The notes: generated from the letters alone by a model not told the origin. Shown: positions 35,239 to 42,745, counted from the stretch's first letter. The stretch: DNA of 64,000 bases from Arthrobacter mobilis (GCF_012395835.1 NZ_JAAZSQ010000019.1:24349-88348); one strand, 5' to 3'. Made by a program: numbers and translations.

Positions 35239-36141
35239 ATGAGCATTGCCGGGCGCCCGCAGGCAGCCATGTCCAACCCCCGAGCCGATCGGGTCAAGGA
35301 GGTGGCCAAGCTTGCCGGGCGCCCGGTGCGCTTAAAGCGCCGCCTGTTCCTGGCCGAGGGCCCGCAGGCGGTCCGCGAAGCCCTGGCCGCCCACCGCGAC
35401 CGTGCAGCCGCCGGCGGTGCTCCCGTGGTGGCCGAGGTCTATGCCACCGCAGCCTGCCTCGGGCGGCTGCCCGAACTGGCGGAGCTGGCGGACGGGGTGC
35501 CGCTGCACCTGGCCACCGACGAAGTGCTCGCGGCCATGGCGGACACGGTGAGTCCGCAGGGGATCGTGGCCGTGTGCCATTTCCTTGACCGCCCGCTGGC
35601 CGACGTCCTGGCGTCCGGGCCGAAGTTGCTGGCCGTGCTGGTCCGTGTCCAGGATCCGGGCAATGCCGGCACCGTGCTGCGGGCGGCAGATTCGGCCGGG
35701 GCCGATGCGCTGGTGCTGACCAGTGCCAGCGTGGACATTTACAACCCCAAGGCGGTGCGTGCCACCGCGGGATCGCTCTTCCACCTGCCCGTGGTGACGG
35801 GCCAGGATACGGAGACGTTGTTTTCCACCCTGCGCGGGCAGGGGATCGCGCTGCTGGCTGCCGACGGTTACGGCAACGTGGACCTGGACGAACTCCAGGA
35901 CCGGAGCGCGCTGCGCCGCCTGGGCGGCCCCGGCGGCACGGATACTGCCGGCCTGCCGGCGCTGGAGGCGCCCAGCGCGTGGCTGTTCGGCAACGAGGCA
36001 CAGGGCCTGTCGGACCGGGAGCTGGCCGCGGCTGATCACCGGGTGGCGGTGCCCATCTACGGCCAGGCGGAAAGCCTGAACGTCTCCACGGCGGCCACCG
36101 TCTGCCTCTATGCCTCCGCCAGGGCGCAGCGCCGCGGATAA
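35239..36141 (+). CDS. TrmH/SpoU-family RNA 2'-O-methyltransferase
   Basis: A 300-residue SPOUT-class methyltransferase that probably methylates a ribose in 23S rRNA or tRNA. The N-terminal L30e-like substrate-binding domain has RRLFLAEGPQAVREAL near residue 34. The knot domain has LLAVLVRVQDPGNAGTVLRAADSAGADALVL near 131 (motif 1, Arg-Asn), and the SAM-binding C-terminus WLFGNEAQGLSDRELAAADHRVAVPIYGQAESLNVSTAATVCLY. The first 11 residues are not conserved, so ATG 35269 (MSNPRADRVKE) is a real alternative to ATG 35239. It follows rplT after 24 bases, the common actinobacterial order rplT-spoU (then pheS, here displaced). Confidence 0.9.
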   Translation: MSIAGRPQAAMSNPRADRVKEVAKLAGRPVRLKRRLFLAEGPQAVREALAAHRDRAAAGGAPVVAEVYATAACLGRLPELAELADGVPLHLATDEVLAAMADTVSPQGIVAVCHFLDRPLADVLASGPKLLAVLVRVQDPGNAGTVLRAADSAGADALVLTSASVDIYNPKAVRATAGSLFHLPVVTGQDTETLFSTLRGQGIALLAADGYGNVDLDELQDRSALRRLGGPGGTDTAGLPALEAPSAWLFGNEAQGLSDRELAAADHRVAVPIYGQAESLNVSTAATVCLYASARAQRRG

Positions 36142-36238
36142 GGGACCGGCACAGACAACGGGGCGGCGGTCCGGTAGATAATGGTTCCGGCGGCCGGTGG
36201 TTCCGGCCGCCGCCGGGAACCGGACCGGAGGGGATCCC

Positions 36239-37282
36239 ATGGCTGCCAGCGGCGGGACCAAGGCAATTGTCGCGGCACTGATCGCGAACTTGACCATCGC
36301 ACTCCTGAAATTCGTGGCCTTCCTGCTCACCAGGTCGTCATCGATGCTGGCCGAGTCCATCCACTCCGTGGCCGACTCCGGCAACCAGATACTTTTGCTC
36401 GTCGGCGGCAAGCGTGCCGCCCGGCAGGCCAGCCCCGAGCATCCTTTCGGCTACGGGCGCGACCGCTACATCTATGCTTTCATCGTCTCGATTGTGCTGT
36501 TCAGCGTCGGTGGCCTGTTCGCCCTGTACGAGGCGTACGAGAAATGGCTGCATCCGCACCCGATCGAGGGCCCATGGTGGTGGGTCCCGGTGGCCGTGCT
36601 GGTCGGCGCGATCATCGCCGAGTCCTTCTCGCTGCGCACCGCCATCCAGGAATCCAACCATGTGCGCGGGAAGGCGACGTGGGCGGAATTCGTGCGCAAT
36701 GCCAAGTCCCCGGAACTGCCGGTGATCCTGCTGGAGGACATCGGGGCGCTGCTGGGCCTGGTCTTCGCGCTGTTCGGCGTCGGGATGACCCTGCTCACCG
36801 GCGACGGCGTCTGGGACGCCGTCGGCACTGCCATGATCGGCGTGCTGCTGGTGGCCATCGCCGTCATCCTTGCCCTGGAAACGAAATCGCTGCTGGTGGG
36901 CGAGGCCGCGACCAAGGAGCACGTGCGGCAGATCGAGACGGCCATTGCCGGCGACGGCTACACCCGGATCATCCACCTCAAGACCATGCACCTGGGCCCG
37001 GACGAACTGCTGGTGGCCGCCAAGATCTCCGTGGGCAACGGGGACACCGGGGAGGAGATCGCCCGGCGATCGCGCGGGTCATCTACCTCAAGCCGGACAT
37101 CCTGCGCGCCGGCAAGGAAACCGAGGACGTGCCGGTGCCGGAAGGCAGCGCGCCGGCCTGAGCCGGACGGGTACGGCCGGCAGCGTCAGCGCACCTGGCG
37201 CTGCCGGCCCCGGCCGCCGAGGGCGGCCACACCCAGGCCCAGCAGCGCGAGCGCGGCGCCGACCAGCGCCGGCGCCCGGTAG
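36239..37282 (+). CDS. Cation diffusion facilitator transporter with a frameshifted C-terminus
   Basis: A CDF-family efflux protein for zinc, cobalt or similar ions, with six membrane segments. Metal-site and family motifs are SSSMLAESIHSVADSGNQILL near residue 34, EHPFGYGRDRYIYAF near 66, and LLEDIGALLGLVFALFGVG near 158. After residue about 277 (GEEIAR) the frame is wrong: the family ending IARVIYLKPDILRAGKETED is encoded one frame over and stops at 37161. About 13 expected residues are missing between the two, consistent with a 3n+1-base deletion between gatcgcccgg and gatcgcgcgg at 37058-37079. The uncorrected frame runs to 37282 and overlaps the MFS gene. ATG 36239 has GGAGGGGAT upstream. 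Confidence 0.8.
   Translation: MAASGGTKAIVAALIANLTIALLKFVAFLLTRSSSMLAESIHSVADSGNQILLLVGGKRAARQASPEHPFGYGRDRYIYAFIVSIVLFSVGGLFALYEAYEKWLHPHPIEGPWWWVPVAVLVGAIIAESFSLRTAIQESNHVRGKATWAEFVRNAKSPELPVILLEDIGALLGLVFALFGVGMTLLTGDGVWDAVGTAMIGVLLVAIAVILALETKSLLVGEAATKEHVRQIETAIAGDGYTRIIHLKTMHLGPDELLVAAKISVGNGDTGEEIARRSRGSSTSSRTSCAPARKPRTCRCRKAARRPEPDGYGRQRQRTWRCRPRPPRAATPRPSSASAAPTSAGAR
37175..37209. terminator. Perfect 11-base-pair stem between the CDF and MFS genes
   Basis: GGCCGGCAGCG (37175-37185) pairs with CGCTGCCGGCC (37199-37209) around a 13-base loop, across the MFS stop codon. There is no T-run, so termination here would need help or the structure may serve as a 3' end barrier. Confidence 0.35.
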
Positions 37283-38388
37283 CCCAGCCCCCAGGCAATG
37301 ACCAGTCCGCCCAGCGCCGCGCCGAGCGCGTTGGCCAGGTTCAGAGCCGAATGGTTCAGCGAGGCGGCCAGGGTCTGGGCGTGCGGCGAGGCATCCATCA
37401 GCCAGGTCTGCAGGGCCGGGACCAGGCTGGAGCCGGCGGCACCGAGCAGGAAGACCAGCGGTACCGCCAGCCAGGGCAGCGGCGCCGCGGCCCAGAACAG
37501 CACCTGGACCAAGACAATGGCTGCCATGACCAGGTAGATGCTGCCCATGACCGAACGGTCCGCCAACCTTCCGCCCAGGATGCTGCCGGCCACCATGCCC
37601 AGGCCGTACAGGCCCACAACCAGCGGCAGGGCTGCCGCGGGAACCCCGGTCACCGAGGTCATCGTGGGGCTGATGTAGGAATAGACGGCGAAGAAGCCGC
37701 CGAAGCCAACGATCCCGGTCAGCAGCGCCAGCCAGACCTGCCCGTGCTTGAGTGCCCCCAGTTCGCGCCGGATGCCGGCGCCTTCGTGGACGGGCTGGAA
37801 CGGAACGTACCGCAGGACCAGGACCACCGTGGCAGCCCCGATGGCCGCGACCGCCAGGAACATTAGCCGCCAGCCGTAGTTCTGTCCCAGCCAGGTCACC
37901 GCGGGGACGCCCAGCACGTTGGCCACCGAGAGTCCGAGCATCACCATGGAGACGGCCTGGGCCCGGCGGGTGGGCGCCACCAGCGATGCCGCGATGACCG
38001 CGGCGATGCCGAAGTAGGCCCCGTGCGGCAGGCCGGAGAGGAACCGGGTCACCAGCATACTGCCGAAGTCCGGCGCCAGTACCGAGGAGAAGTTGGCCAG
38101 CGTGAACATTGCCATGAGCGCCACCGCCACCTGTTTGCGCGGCAGCCGGGCTGCCAGCGCCGCCAGCACGGGGGCACCCACGACGACGCCGAGTGCATAG
38201 GCCGAGATCAGCTGGCCGCCGGCAGGGATGCTGACGGCCAGCCCCTCGGCGACGTTCTGCAGCAGGCCCATGATGGCGAATTCGGTGGTGCCGATCGCGA
38301 AGCCGCCCACGGCCAGTGCGAAGACGGCGGGCCCGGCCGGGGCGGGGGCGGAGGGTGCCGGCGCGGCGGCGGTGCGGGATAAAGCCAT
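37186..38388 (-). CDS. MFS transporter, arabinose/drug efflux (AraJ) type
   Basis: A 400-residue, 12-helix major facilitator protein. ALAVGGFAIGTTEFAIMGLLQNVAEGL at the start and GAPVLAALAARLPRKQVAVALM (degenerate motif A) are typical of the AraJ/YdhP drug-proton antiporter group, as is LNHSALNLANALGAALGGLVI near the end. Substrate is unknown. ATG 38388 is selected because TAGAGT sits seven bases upstream on the minus strand; a longer frame reaching 38529 runs into the divergent mutT promoter. It is divergent from mutT, with the two -10 boxes about 55 bases apart. Confidence 0.88.
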   Translation of the reverse strand: MALSRTAAAPAPSAPAPAGPAVFALAVGGFAIGTTEFAIMGLLQNVAEGLAVSIPAGGQLISAYALGVVVGAPVLAALAARLPRKQVAVALMAMFTLANFSSVLAPDFGSMLVTRFLSGLPHGAYFGIAAVIAASLVAPTRRAQAVSMVMLGLSVANVLGVPAVTWLGQNYGWRLMFLAVAAIGAATVVLVLRYVPFQPVHEGAGIRRELGALKHGQVWLALLTGIVGFGGFFAVYSYISPTMTSVTGVPAAALPLVVGLYGLGMVAGSILGGRLADRSVMGSIYLVMAAIVLVQVLFWAAAPLPWLAVPLVFLLGAAGSSLVPALQTWLMDASPHAQTLAASLNHSALNLANALGAALGGLVIAWGLGYRAPALVGAALALLGLGVAALGGRGRQRQVR

Positions 38389-38395
38389 ATGTTCC

Positions 38396-38401
38396 ACTCT
38401 A
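38396..38401 (-). promoter_or_regulatory. -10 box TAGAGT for the minus-strand MFS gene
   Basis: On the minus strand TAGAGT, ggaacat, ATG 38388: a leaderless arrangement that decides the start. Confidence 0.55.
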
Positions 38402-38455
38402 GGCCAGCAGCAGGGCCGGTACCGGCTCCGGGCCAAGGGACGCGGAGCCTGGCCG

Positions 38456-38461
38456 TAGACT
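38456..38461 (+). promoter_or_regulatory. -10 box TAGACT six bases before mutT GTG
   Basis: TAGACT, tctacg, GTG 38468. Leaderless arrangement. Confidence 0.55.
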
Positions 38462-38467
38462 TCTACG

Positions 38468-38893
38468 GTGGAAAACGGTTTCAAGCAGATTGTCGGCGCC
38501 GCGATCGTGGATTCGCTCACCCGCCCCACCCGGCTGCTCGCGGCCCGGCGCAGCGCCCCCGAGCACTACGCCGGAATGTGGGAGTTTCCCGGCGGCAAGG
38601 TGGAGCCGGGGGAGAGCTGCGAGGAGGCGCTGCGGCGCGAACTGCGTGAGGAACTGGGTGTGGACAGCCGCCTCGGTGCCGAGGTCGAAGGCCCATTGCA
38701 GCAAGGCTGGCCGCTGGCCGCAGGTGCAGCCATGCGGGTCTGGCTGGCCGAGGTGGCCGCCGGCGAACCGCTGCCGCTCGAAGACCACGACGAACTGCGC
38801 TGGGTTCCGCTCGACGCCGGACAGCTTGGCGCCCTGCCCTGGATCCCGGCCGACCTGCCGATCGTCACTGCCGTGCTCGAGGCGGCACGGTAG
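38468..38893 (+). CDS. mutT: (Deoxy)nucleoside triphosphate pyrophosphohydrolase, MutT-type Nudix
   Basis: A 141-residue Nudix hydrolase. The Nudix box [23 protein letters not shown] is complete (residues about 39-62). The protein begins with [35 protein letters not shown], the standard MutT first strand and substrate pocket, and ends within typical length. It most likely removes 8-oxo-dGTP or 5-methyl-dCTP-like nucleotides from the pool. The start is the GTG six bases after a -10 box. It converges with the radical SAM gene, 27 bases between stops. Confidence 0.9.
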   Translation: MENGFKQIVGAAIVDSLTRPTRLLAARRSAPEHYAGMWEFPGGKVEPGESCEEALRRELREELGVDSRLGAEVEGPLQQGWPLAAGAAMRVWLAEVAAGEPLPLEDHDELRWVPLDAGQLGALPWIPADLPIVTAVLEAAR

Positions 38894-38920
38894 CACCCCG
38901 TCGAACACGGTGGCACCTCG

Positions 38921-39955
38921 TCAAAACAGCGTGGGCGCGGGGGAATCCTGCGGGCCGGCCGGTCCGGGGCCGATGTCCGGGGCGGTGCTGCGGAAGCTGC
39001 GGGCCGGGCCGGCAAAGCCGTGGCGGGTCCGGAAGCGGGCCACGCGGCCGGCCAGCCACTGCCGGTACTCCTTGGCGGCGTAGCTGCCGCCGCCGTACAG
39101 TTGCCGGTACCGCCCGGTCAGCTGCGGATAATCACGGGCCAGCCACTGCAGGAACCACTCGCGCGCGCCCGGCCGAAGATGCAGCGCGCCGGCCGTTACG
39201 GCGGTGGCGCCGGCGGCAGCCAGCCGGCCGAACAGTTCATCGAGATGGTCGTCCCCGTCCGTCAGCCACGGCAGGACCGGCATGGCCATGACCCCGACGT
39301 CCAGACCGGCGTCGGCAACGGCCCGGATCAGGTCCAGCCGGGCCTTCGGCGTCGGCGTGCCAGGCTCCACCCGCTGCTGCAGGTCAGCATCGAGGAACGC
39401 CAGCGAAACCCCGATGCTGACCTGTACGCTCCGGGCGGCCGCTGCCAGCAGCGGCAGGTCCCGCTTGAGCAGCGGGCCCTTGGTCAGGATGGAGAACGGT
39501 GTGCCGGAATCCGCCAGGGCGGTAATGATGCCCGGCATCAGGCGGTAGCGTCCCTCGGCCCGCATGTAGGGGTCGGAGTTCGTCCCCAGGGCCACGTGCT
39601 CGCGCCGCCAGGAGGGCCTTGCGAGTTCCTTGCGCAGCACCTGGACGACGTTCGTCTTGACGATGATCTGGGTGTCGAAGTCCCGGCCGGAATCGAAGTC
39701 CAGATATTCGTGCGTGCGCCGGGCGAAGCAGTAGGTGCATTGGTGCAGGCATCCCCGGGTAGGGTTGACCGTCCAGTCGAAGGGCATGGCCGACTGTGCC
39801 GGAACCCGGTTCAGGGCGCTCCGGCAGGCCACCTCATGGAAGGTGATGCCGCTGAATTCAGGAGTCCGCGTGCTGCGGATGAACCCGGCAATCCTCGAGA
39901 GCCCGGGCAGGGCCTGCGGGTCTTCGGACTCCAAGGTCTGACCTTCCCAGCGCAT
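38921..39955 (-). CDS. Rv2578c-family radical SAM protein (SplB-related)
   Basis: A 344-residue radical SAM enzyme. The cluster motif is NPTRGCLHQCTYCFARRTHE (residues about 64-83; Cys-x3-Cys-x2-Cys). It belongs to the group of the spore photoproduct lyase-like SplB (COG1533) and matches the Rv2578c type by the N-terminal ALNRVPAQSAMPFDWTVNP and the later ALGTNSDPYMRAEGRYRLM, ILTKGPLLKRDLPLL and MAMPVLPWLTDG. The reaction is unknown. A 20-base palindrome with the core of a LexA box lies seven bases before the ATG. From memory Rv2578c is in the mycobacterial SOS regulon, so a DNA-repair role is a reasonable inference. The C-terminal 40 residues are Pro/Arg-rich. Confidence 0.88.
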   Translation of the reverse strand: MRWEGQTLESEDPQALPGLSRIAGFIRSTRTPEFSGITFHEVACRSALNRVPAQSAMPFDWTVNPTRGCLHQCTYCFARRTHEYLDFDSGRDFDTQIIVKTNVVQVLRKELARPSWRREHVALGTNSDPYMRAEGRYRLMPGIITALADSGTPFSILTKGPLLKRDLPLLAAAARSVQVSIGVSLAFLDADLQQRVEPGTPTPKARLDLIRAVADAGLDVGVMAMPVLPWLTDGDDHLDELFGRLAAAGATAVTAGALHLRPGAREWFLQWLARDYPQLTGRYRQLYGGGSYAAKEYRQWLAGRVARFRTRHGFAGPARSFRSTAPDIGPGPAGPQDSPAPTLF

Positions 39956-39961
39956 GCACCT

Positions 39962-39981
39962 ATTAGAACATATGTTCTAAT
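39962..39981. promoter_or_regulatory. SOS-like 20-base perfect palindrome before the radical SAM gene
   Basis: ATTAGAACATATGTTCTAAT. The inner GAACATATGTTC equals the LexA core; the outer bases differ from TCGAAC-N4-GTTCGA by one symmetrical change per half (TA for TC, TA for GA). It starts seven bases upstream of the start codon and would cover the -10 region (TATGTT on the minus strand). It touches the stop codon of the SIMPL gene. Confidence 0.65.
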
Positions 39982-40643
39982 CAAGGGCCATCGGCCCGGT
40001 CCGGACCCCAGGCCCACGTGACGGTCAGCCTGGCCGGCACTTCCGCCGGCCCCGGTGCCACCGGCATCGCGCCGGCGGGCAGGGCCGCCTCCCGGACGGC
40101 GTGCAGCGGCACCGGCGCACCGCCGGCGGCTTCTTCGATACGCACCACCGCCCCCAGCGCGCGCCCGGCAAGGCCGGCCAGTTGGCCGGCCTTGCCCCGG
40201 GCATCGCGCCACGCCGCCTCGCGGGCGGCGGCGGCCAGGGAAGCCGGATCGGAGAAACCGTAACTGATGCCGCCGACCCGCAGGGCGTCGCCCGCGGCGG
40301 CCACGGCGGCTTCGAGCACCCCGGAGGCCTGCTCCAGGACGCGGACCGTGACGGCGAAGTCGGCCGAGGCGGTGTAGCCGGTCGTTTCCTGCCGGCCGCC
40401 CTCGTGCCAGACGGTCTCCGGCCGCAGCCTGATGCCCGACGTCGCGGTGTCGCCGCCGGCAAGGCCCTCGCGGTGCAGCGCGGCCAGCAGCCAGCCGGCG
40501 GCATCGGCAGTGCGGCGGTAAGCTTCGGCCAGGTCGGCGGCGGTGGTTTCGACGGCGAGGCTGAAGGTGAGCAGGTCCGGGGTGCCGGACGCCGACCCGG
40601 TTCCGGTGACGGTGATGCCGCTGGCTGTGCTGCTGCCGTTCAC
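39981..40643 (-). CDS. SIMPL (DUF541) domain protein
   Basis: A 220-residue protein consisting almost entirely of a SIMPL/DUF541 domain: GITVTGTGSASGTPDLLTFSLAVET at the start, TATSGIRLRPETVWHEGGRQETTGYTAS in the middle and ARGKAGQLAGLAGRALG near 165. No signal peptide is seen, unlike many family members that are periplasmic; it appears cytoplasmic. Function of the family is poorly known. The GTG start at 40643 overlaps the stop of the upstream HExxH gene, so the two are coupled. The radical SAM gene follows 25 bases after the stop, behind its own operator. Confidence 0.85.
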   Translation of the reverse strand: MNGSSTASGITVTGTGSASGTPDLLTFSLAVETTAADLAEAYRRTADAAGWLLAALHREGLAGGDTATSGIRLRPETVWHEGGRQETTGYTASADFAVTVRVLEQASGVLEAAVAAAGDALRVGGISYGFSDPASLAAAAREAAWRDARGKAGQLAGLAGRALGAVVRIEEAAGGAPVPLHAVREAALPAGAMPVAPGPAEVPARLTVTWAWGPDRADGP

Positions 40644-41110
40644 GGCCGTTTCCTGGTCTGCGCCGGGCGTGCCCGCATGTGGCGGAGTTGCCCGGGGCGG
40701 ATGCGCAGCGGGCGCTCGGTGTAGCCGCCGGCGGACAGTCCGGCCAGGCGTTCAAAGACATTCCGGGACGCCGGATCACCAGTGCGCCACAGGGACCACA
40801 GTGCGGCCAGGCCGTAGAGGGGCAGGAACGGCAGCCCCAGGCAGGCCGCGTACTGCGTGCTGTGGCGGGCCTCGTGGCCGAGCAGCACCGGGTTGCCGGC
40901 CAGCGCCGCGGCCGCGGGACGGAAGAAGACCACATTGCCCACGGTGAAGGCGGCGGCTTTGGGCAGCACCGGACGGTAGCCGTGCGCCAGGAGCAGCCCG
41001 TGCGGGCCCGGCCTGGTCCGGCACCCGGTGGCCGCCGCGAGCGCCAGGCCCAGCGGGGTGGACAGGTTGAGCCAGTTCAGCGCCCTCCGCAGGCGCTCCG
41101 CAGACGTCAT
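40640..41110 (-). CDS. Small protein with an HExxH motif, function unknown
   Basis: A 156-residue protein not assigned to a named family. It carries HEARHSTQYA at about residues 79-88, which fits the HExxH zinc-ligand motif followed by a Gln as in eCIS-core/DUF4157-type proteins. A hydrophobic stretch LGLPFLPLYGLAALWSL follows at once and another lies near residue 20 (LGLALAAATG). The C-terminus is basic (RIRPGQLRHMRARPAQTRKRP). A membrane-associated metallopeptidase-like role is possible but the third metal ligand is not obvious. ATG 41110 is supported by TATGCT six bases upstream. It is the first gene of a minus-strand pair with the SIMPL gene. Confidence 0.6.
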   Translation of the reverse strand: MTSAERLRRALNWLNLSTPLGLALAAATGCRTRPGPHGLLLAHGYRPVLPKAAAFTVGNVVFFRPAAAALAGNPVLLGHEARHSTQYAACLGLPFLPLYGLAALWSLWRTGDPASRNVFERLAGLSAGGYTERPLRIRPGQLRHMRARPAQTRKRP

Positions 41111-41116
41111 GGGCCC

Positions 41117-41122
41117 AGCATA
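41117..41122 (-). promoter_or_regulatory. -10 box TATGCT for the HExxH gene
   Basis: On the minus strand TATGCT, gggccc, ATG 41110: leaderless arrangement. Its upstream region is interrupted about 30 bases away by the left edge of the IS110 insertion. Confidence 0.5.
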
Positions 41123-41169
41123 GTTCCGGGCCGCACAAGGCCGTCCACAAGGTCCCTCGGCAAGTGAGC

Positions 41170-41410
41170 TGCCAGGGGTCCCCGGACGCGTAGCGTTCGG
41201 GGCAGGCAGCGAACGGTAGCGTCCACCGGCCCCCCGTTACCTTCTTCGTAGCCCGGCTCCTGTTGCAGGATGAGGGTGTGTTGGCCGGTCGGCCCTGGCA
41301 TGGCTCTTGCCCCCAGTCACAAATGATCCGGGGGGGTGTTGTCACCAGGGCCGGCTTGGCGGCAGTTGATCGCTGATAGAGGCACGACGACGGGTCCTTC
41401 GTAACGTGGA
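41170..41410 (+). ncRNA. Candidate bridge RNA of the IS110 element
   Basis: IS110 recombinases are guided by a bridge RNA encoded in their non-coding end. Here, upstream of the transposase, four hairpins follow each other. (1) 41180-41189/41193-41202: ten pairs, loop GTA. (2) 41215-41221/41235-41241: seven pairs, 13-base loop. (3) 41288-41298/41345-41355: eleven pairs around a large internal loop closed inside by CCCCC/GGGGG. (4) 41383-41390/41399-41408: eight pairs with an AA bulge and the loop CGGGTCCT. A short 5' stem-loop followed by two large internal-loop structures is the published plan. Ends, promoter and guides are not established. Confidence 0.45.
41376..41401 (+). repeat. Left internal copy of the IS110 right-end sequence
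   Basis: ATAGAGGCAC, six bases, GGGTCCTTCG. The same two blocks occur at the right end as ATAGAGGCAC (42698-42707) and GGGTCCCTCG (42731-42740) with 23 bases between. The match of a non-coding internal sequence to the element end fits a donor guide or an end-recognition site. Confidence 0.5.
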
Positions 41411-41477
41411 TGCCGACATCTGCCGTCGGCCAGCCAGCACGCACAATTGGCTTGCGCACAAGGAAGCGGGTGTTGCG

Positions 41478-42689
41478 GTGATTCTGGATCAGCAGGACGT
41501 GGACGTATTCATCGGCCTGGACGTCGGAAAATCCGGACATCATGCCGTGGCCCTGGACAAGTCAGGCAAGAAGCTCTTCGACAAGGCCATGCCCAATGAC
41601 GAGGCACGGTTGCGGCAAATCCTTGCCGACTTGTCCGGGCACGGGAAGATCCTGCTCGTGGTGGACCAGCCGGCCACCGTCGGCGCCCTGCCGGTTGCCA
41701 TCGCCCAAGCCACGGGTGCGGCCGTCGGCTACCTGCCGGGGCTGGCTATGCGCCGGATTGCCGACCTGCACCCGGGGGAATCCAAGACCGACGCCCGGGA
41801 CGCGGCGATCATCGCCGAAGCTGCCCGGAGCATGCCCCACACGCTGCGCTCGATCGCCTTGGCGGACGAGACGCTGGCCGAGCTGGGAGTGCTCTGCGGG
41901 TTTGATGACGACCTTGCCGCGCAGATCACCGCCACCTCCAACCGGATCCGCGGGCTGCTGACCCAGATCCACCCGGCCCTGGAACGCGCCCTCGGCCCGC
42001 ACCTGGACCACCCTGCGGTGGCCGATCTGCTCACCCGGTATCCGACACCGGCAGCGCTGAAGGCTGCCGGCCGCGGACAGGTGAAGGCCCGGCTGAAGAA
42101 GCACGCGCCGCGCGCGGCGGAACGCCTCACGGACGCGGTCTTCACCGCCCTCGCGGAACAGACCGTTGTGGTCACCGGCACCGGTGCCGCCGGAATCGTC
42201 CTGCCGAAGCTGGCCGAGCAGCTGCTGTCCTTGCGGCGCCAGCGCGACGAGATCGCCGCCCAGGTCGAGGCTTTGGTGGAGGCCCACCCTCTTCACCAGG
42301 TCCTGACCTCGATGCCCGGCATCGGCGTCAGGACCTGCGCCAGAATCCTCACCGAAGTGGCCTGCAAAGAGTTCGCCAGCGCTGCCCACCTGGCCTCCTA
42401 TGCCGGAATCGCACCAGTCACCCGCCGCTCCGGAACCTCGATCCGCGGTGAGCACACCAGCAGGCGCGGGAACAAGAAACTCAAACGCGCCCTGTTCCTC
42501 TCCGCCTTCGCCGCCCTGCACCACCCGCCTTCCCGCGCCTACTACGACCGCAAACGCGCCGAGGGCAAACGCCACAACCAGGCCCTCATCGCCCTCGCCC
42601 GGCGCCGCTCGGACGTGCTCTTCGCGATGCTCCGCGACGGCACCCTCTACCAGGATCCCGAACCGGGAAAGCTGCCCTCGACAGCTTGA
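41478..42689 (+). CDS. IS110-family RNA-guided recombinase (transposase)
   Basis: A 403-residue DEDD recombinase, intact. The N-terminal RuvC-like domain begins VDVFIGLDVGKSGHHAVAL (first Asp), then LLVVDQPATVGALPVA (second acidic residue, Asp where many members have Glu) and ESKTDARDAAIIAEAAR (last two Asp). A coiled-coil region lies near 240-270. The Tnp_20 domain has LTSMPGIGVRTCARILTEV and YAGIAPVTRRSGTSIRGEHTSRRGNKKLK, with the presumed nucleophilic Ser. The VDQPAT/GYLPGLAMRRIADL wording is that of actinobacterial IS110 members. GTG 41478 gives the usual family length; ATG 41406 would add 24 residues overlapping the candidate guide RNA. Confidence 0.92.
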   Translation: MILDQQDVDVFIGLDVGKSGHHAVALDKSGKKLFDKAMPNDEARLRQILADLSGHGKILLVVDQPATVGALPVAIAQATGAAVGYLPGLAMRRIADLHPGESKTDARDAAIIAEAARSMPHTLRSIALADETLAELGVLCGFDDDLAAQITATSNRIRGLLTQIHPALERALGPHLDHPAVADLLTRYPTPAALKAAGRGQVKARLKKHAPRAAERLTDAVFTALAEQTVVVTGTGAAGIVLPKLAEQLLSLRRQRDEIAAQVEALVEAHPLHQVLTSMPGIGVRTCARILTEVACKEFASAAHLASYAGIAPVTRRSGTSIRGEHTSRRGNKKLKRALFLSAFAALHHPPSRAYYDRKRAEGKRHNQALIALARRRSDVLFAMLRDGTLYQDPEPGKLPSTA

Positions 42690-42745
42690 CGAAAACCATA
42701 GAGGCACCCCCCGCTCGCTGCGCTCGCGGCGGGTCCCTCGGCCGG

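Larger units (their letters stand above)
41151..42742 (+). mobile_element. IS110-family insertion sequence
   Basis: About 1.58 kb, containing a DEDD transposase gene, a 300-base non-coding left part and a short right end. It lies between the minus-strand HExxH gene and pheS. The limits are set at two copies of GGTCCCTCGGC, 41151-41161 and 42732-42742. IS110 elements make no target duplication beyond a two-base core, so these copies may combine core and end similarity; the exact ends are uncertain. An alternative right end lies just after ATAGAGGCAC (42698-42707), which also occurs at 41376-41385. The size fits the family (1.4-1.6 kb). Confidence 0.6.

Noticed and set aside
41151..42742. The 11-base copies flanking the IS as a target-site duplication
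   Set aside because: IS110 elements recombine at a short core and do not duplicate targets; an 11-base duplication would contradict the transposase family. I treat the copies as core plus end similarity.
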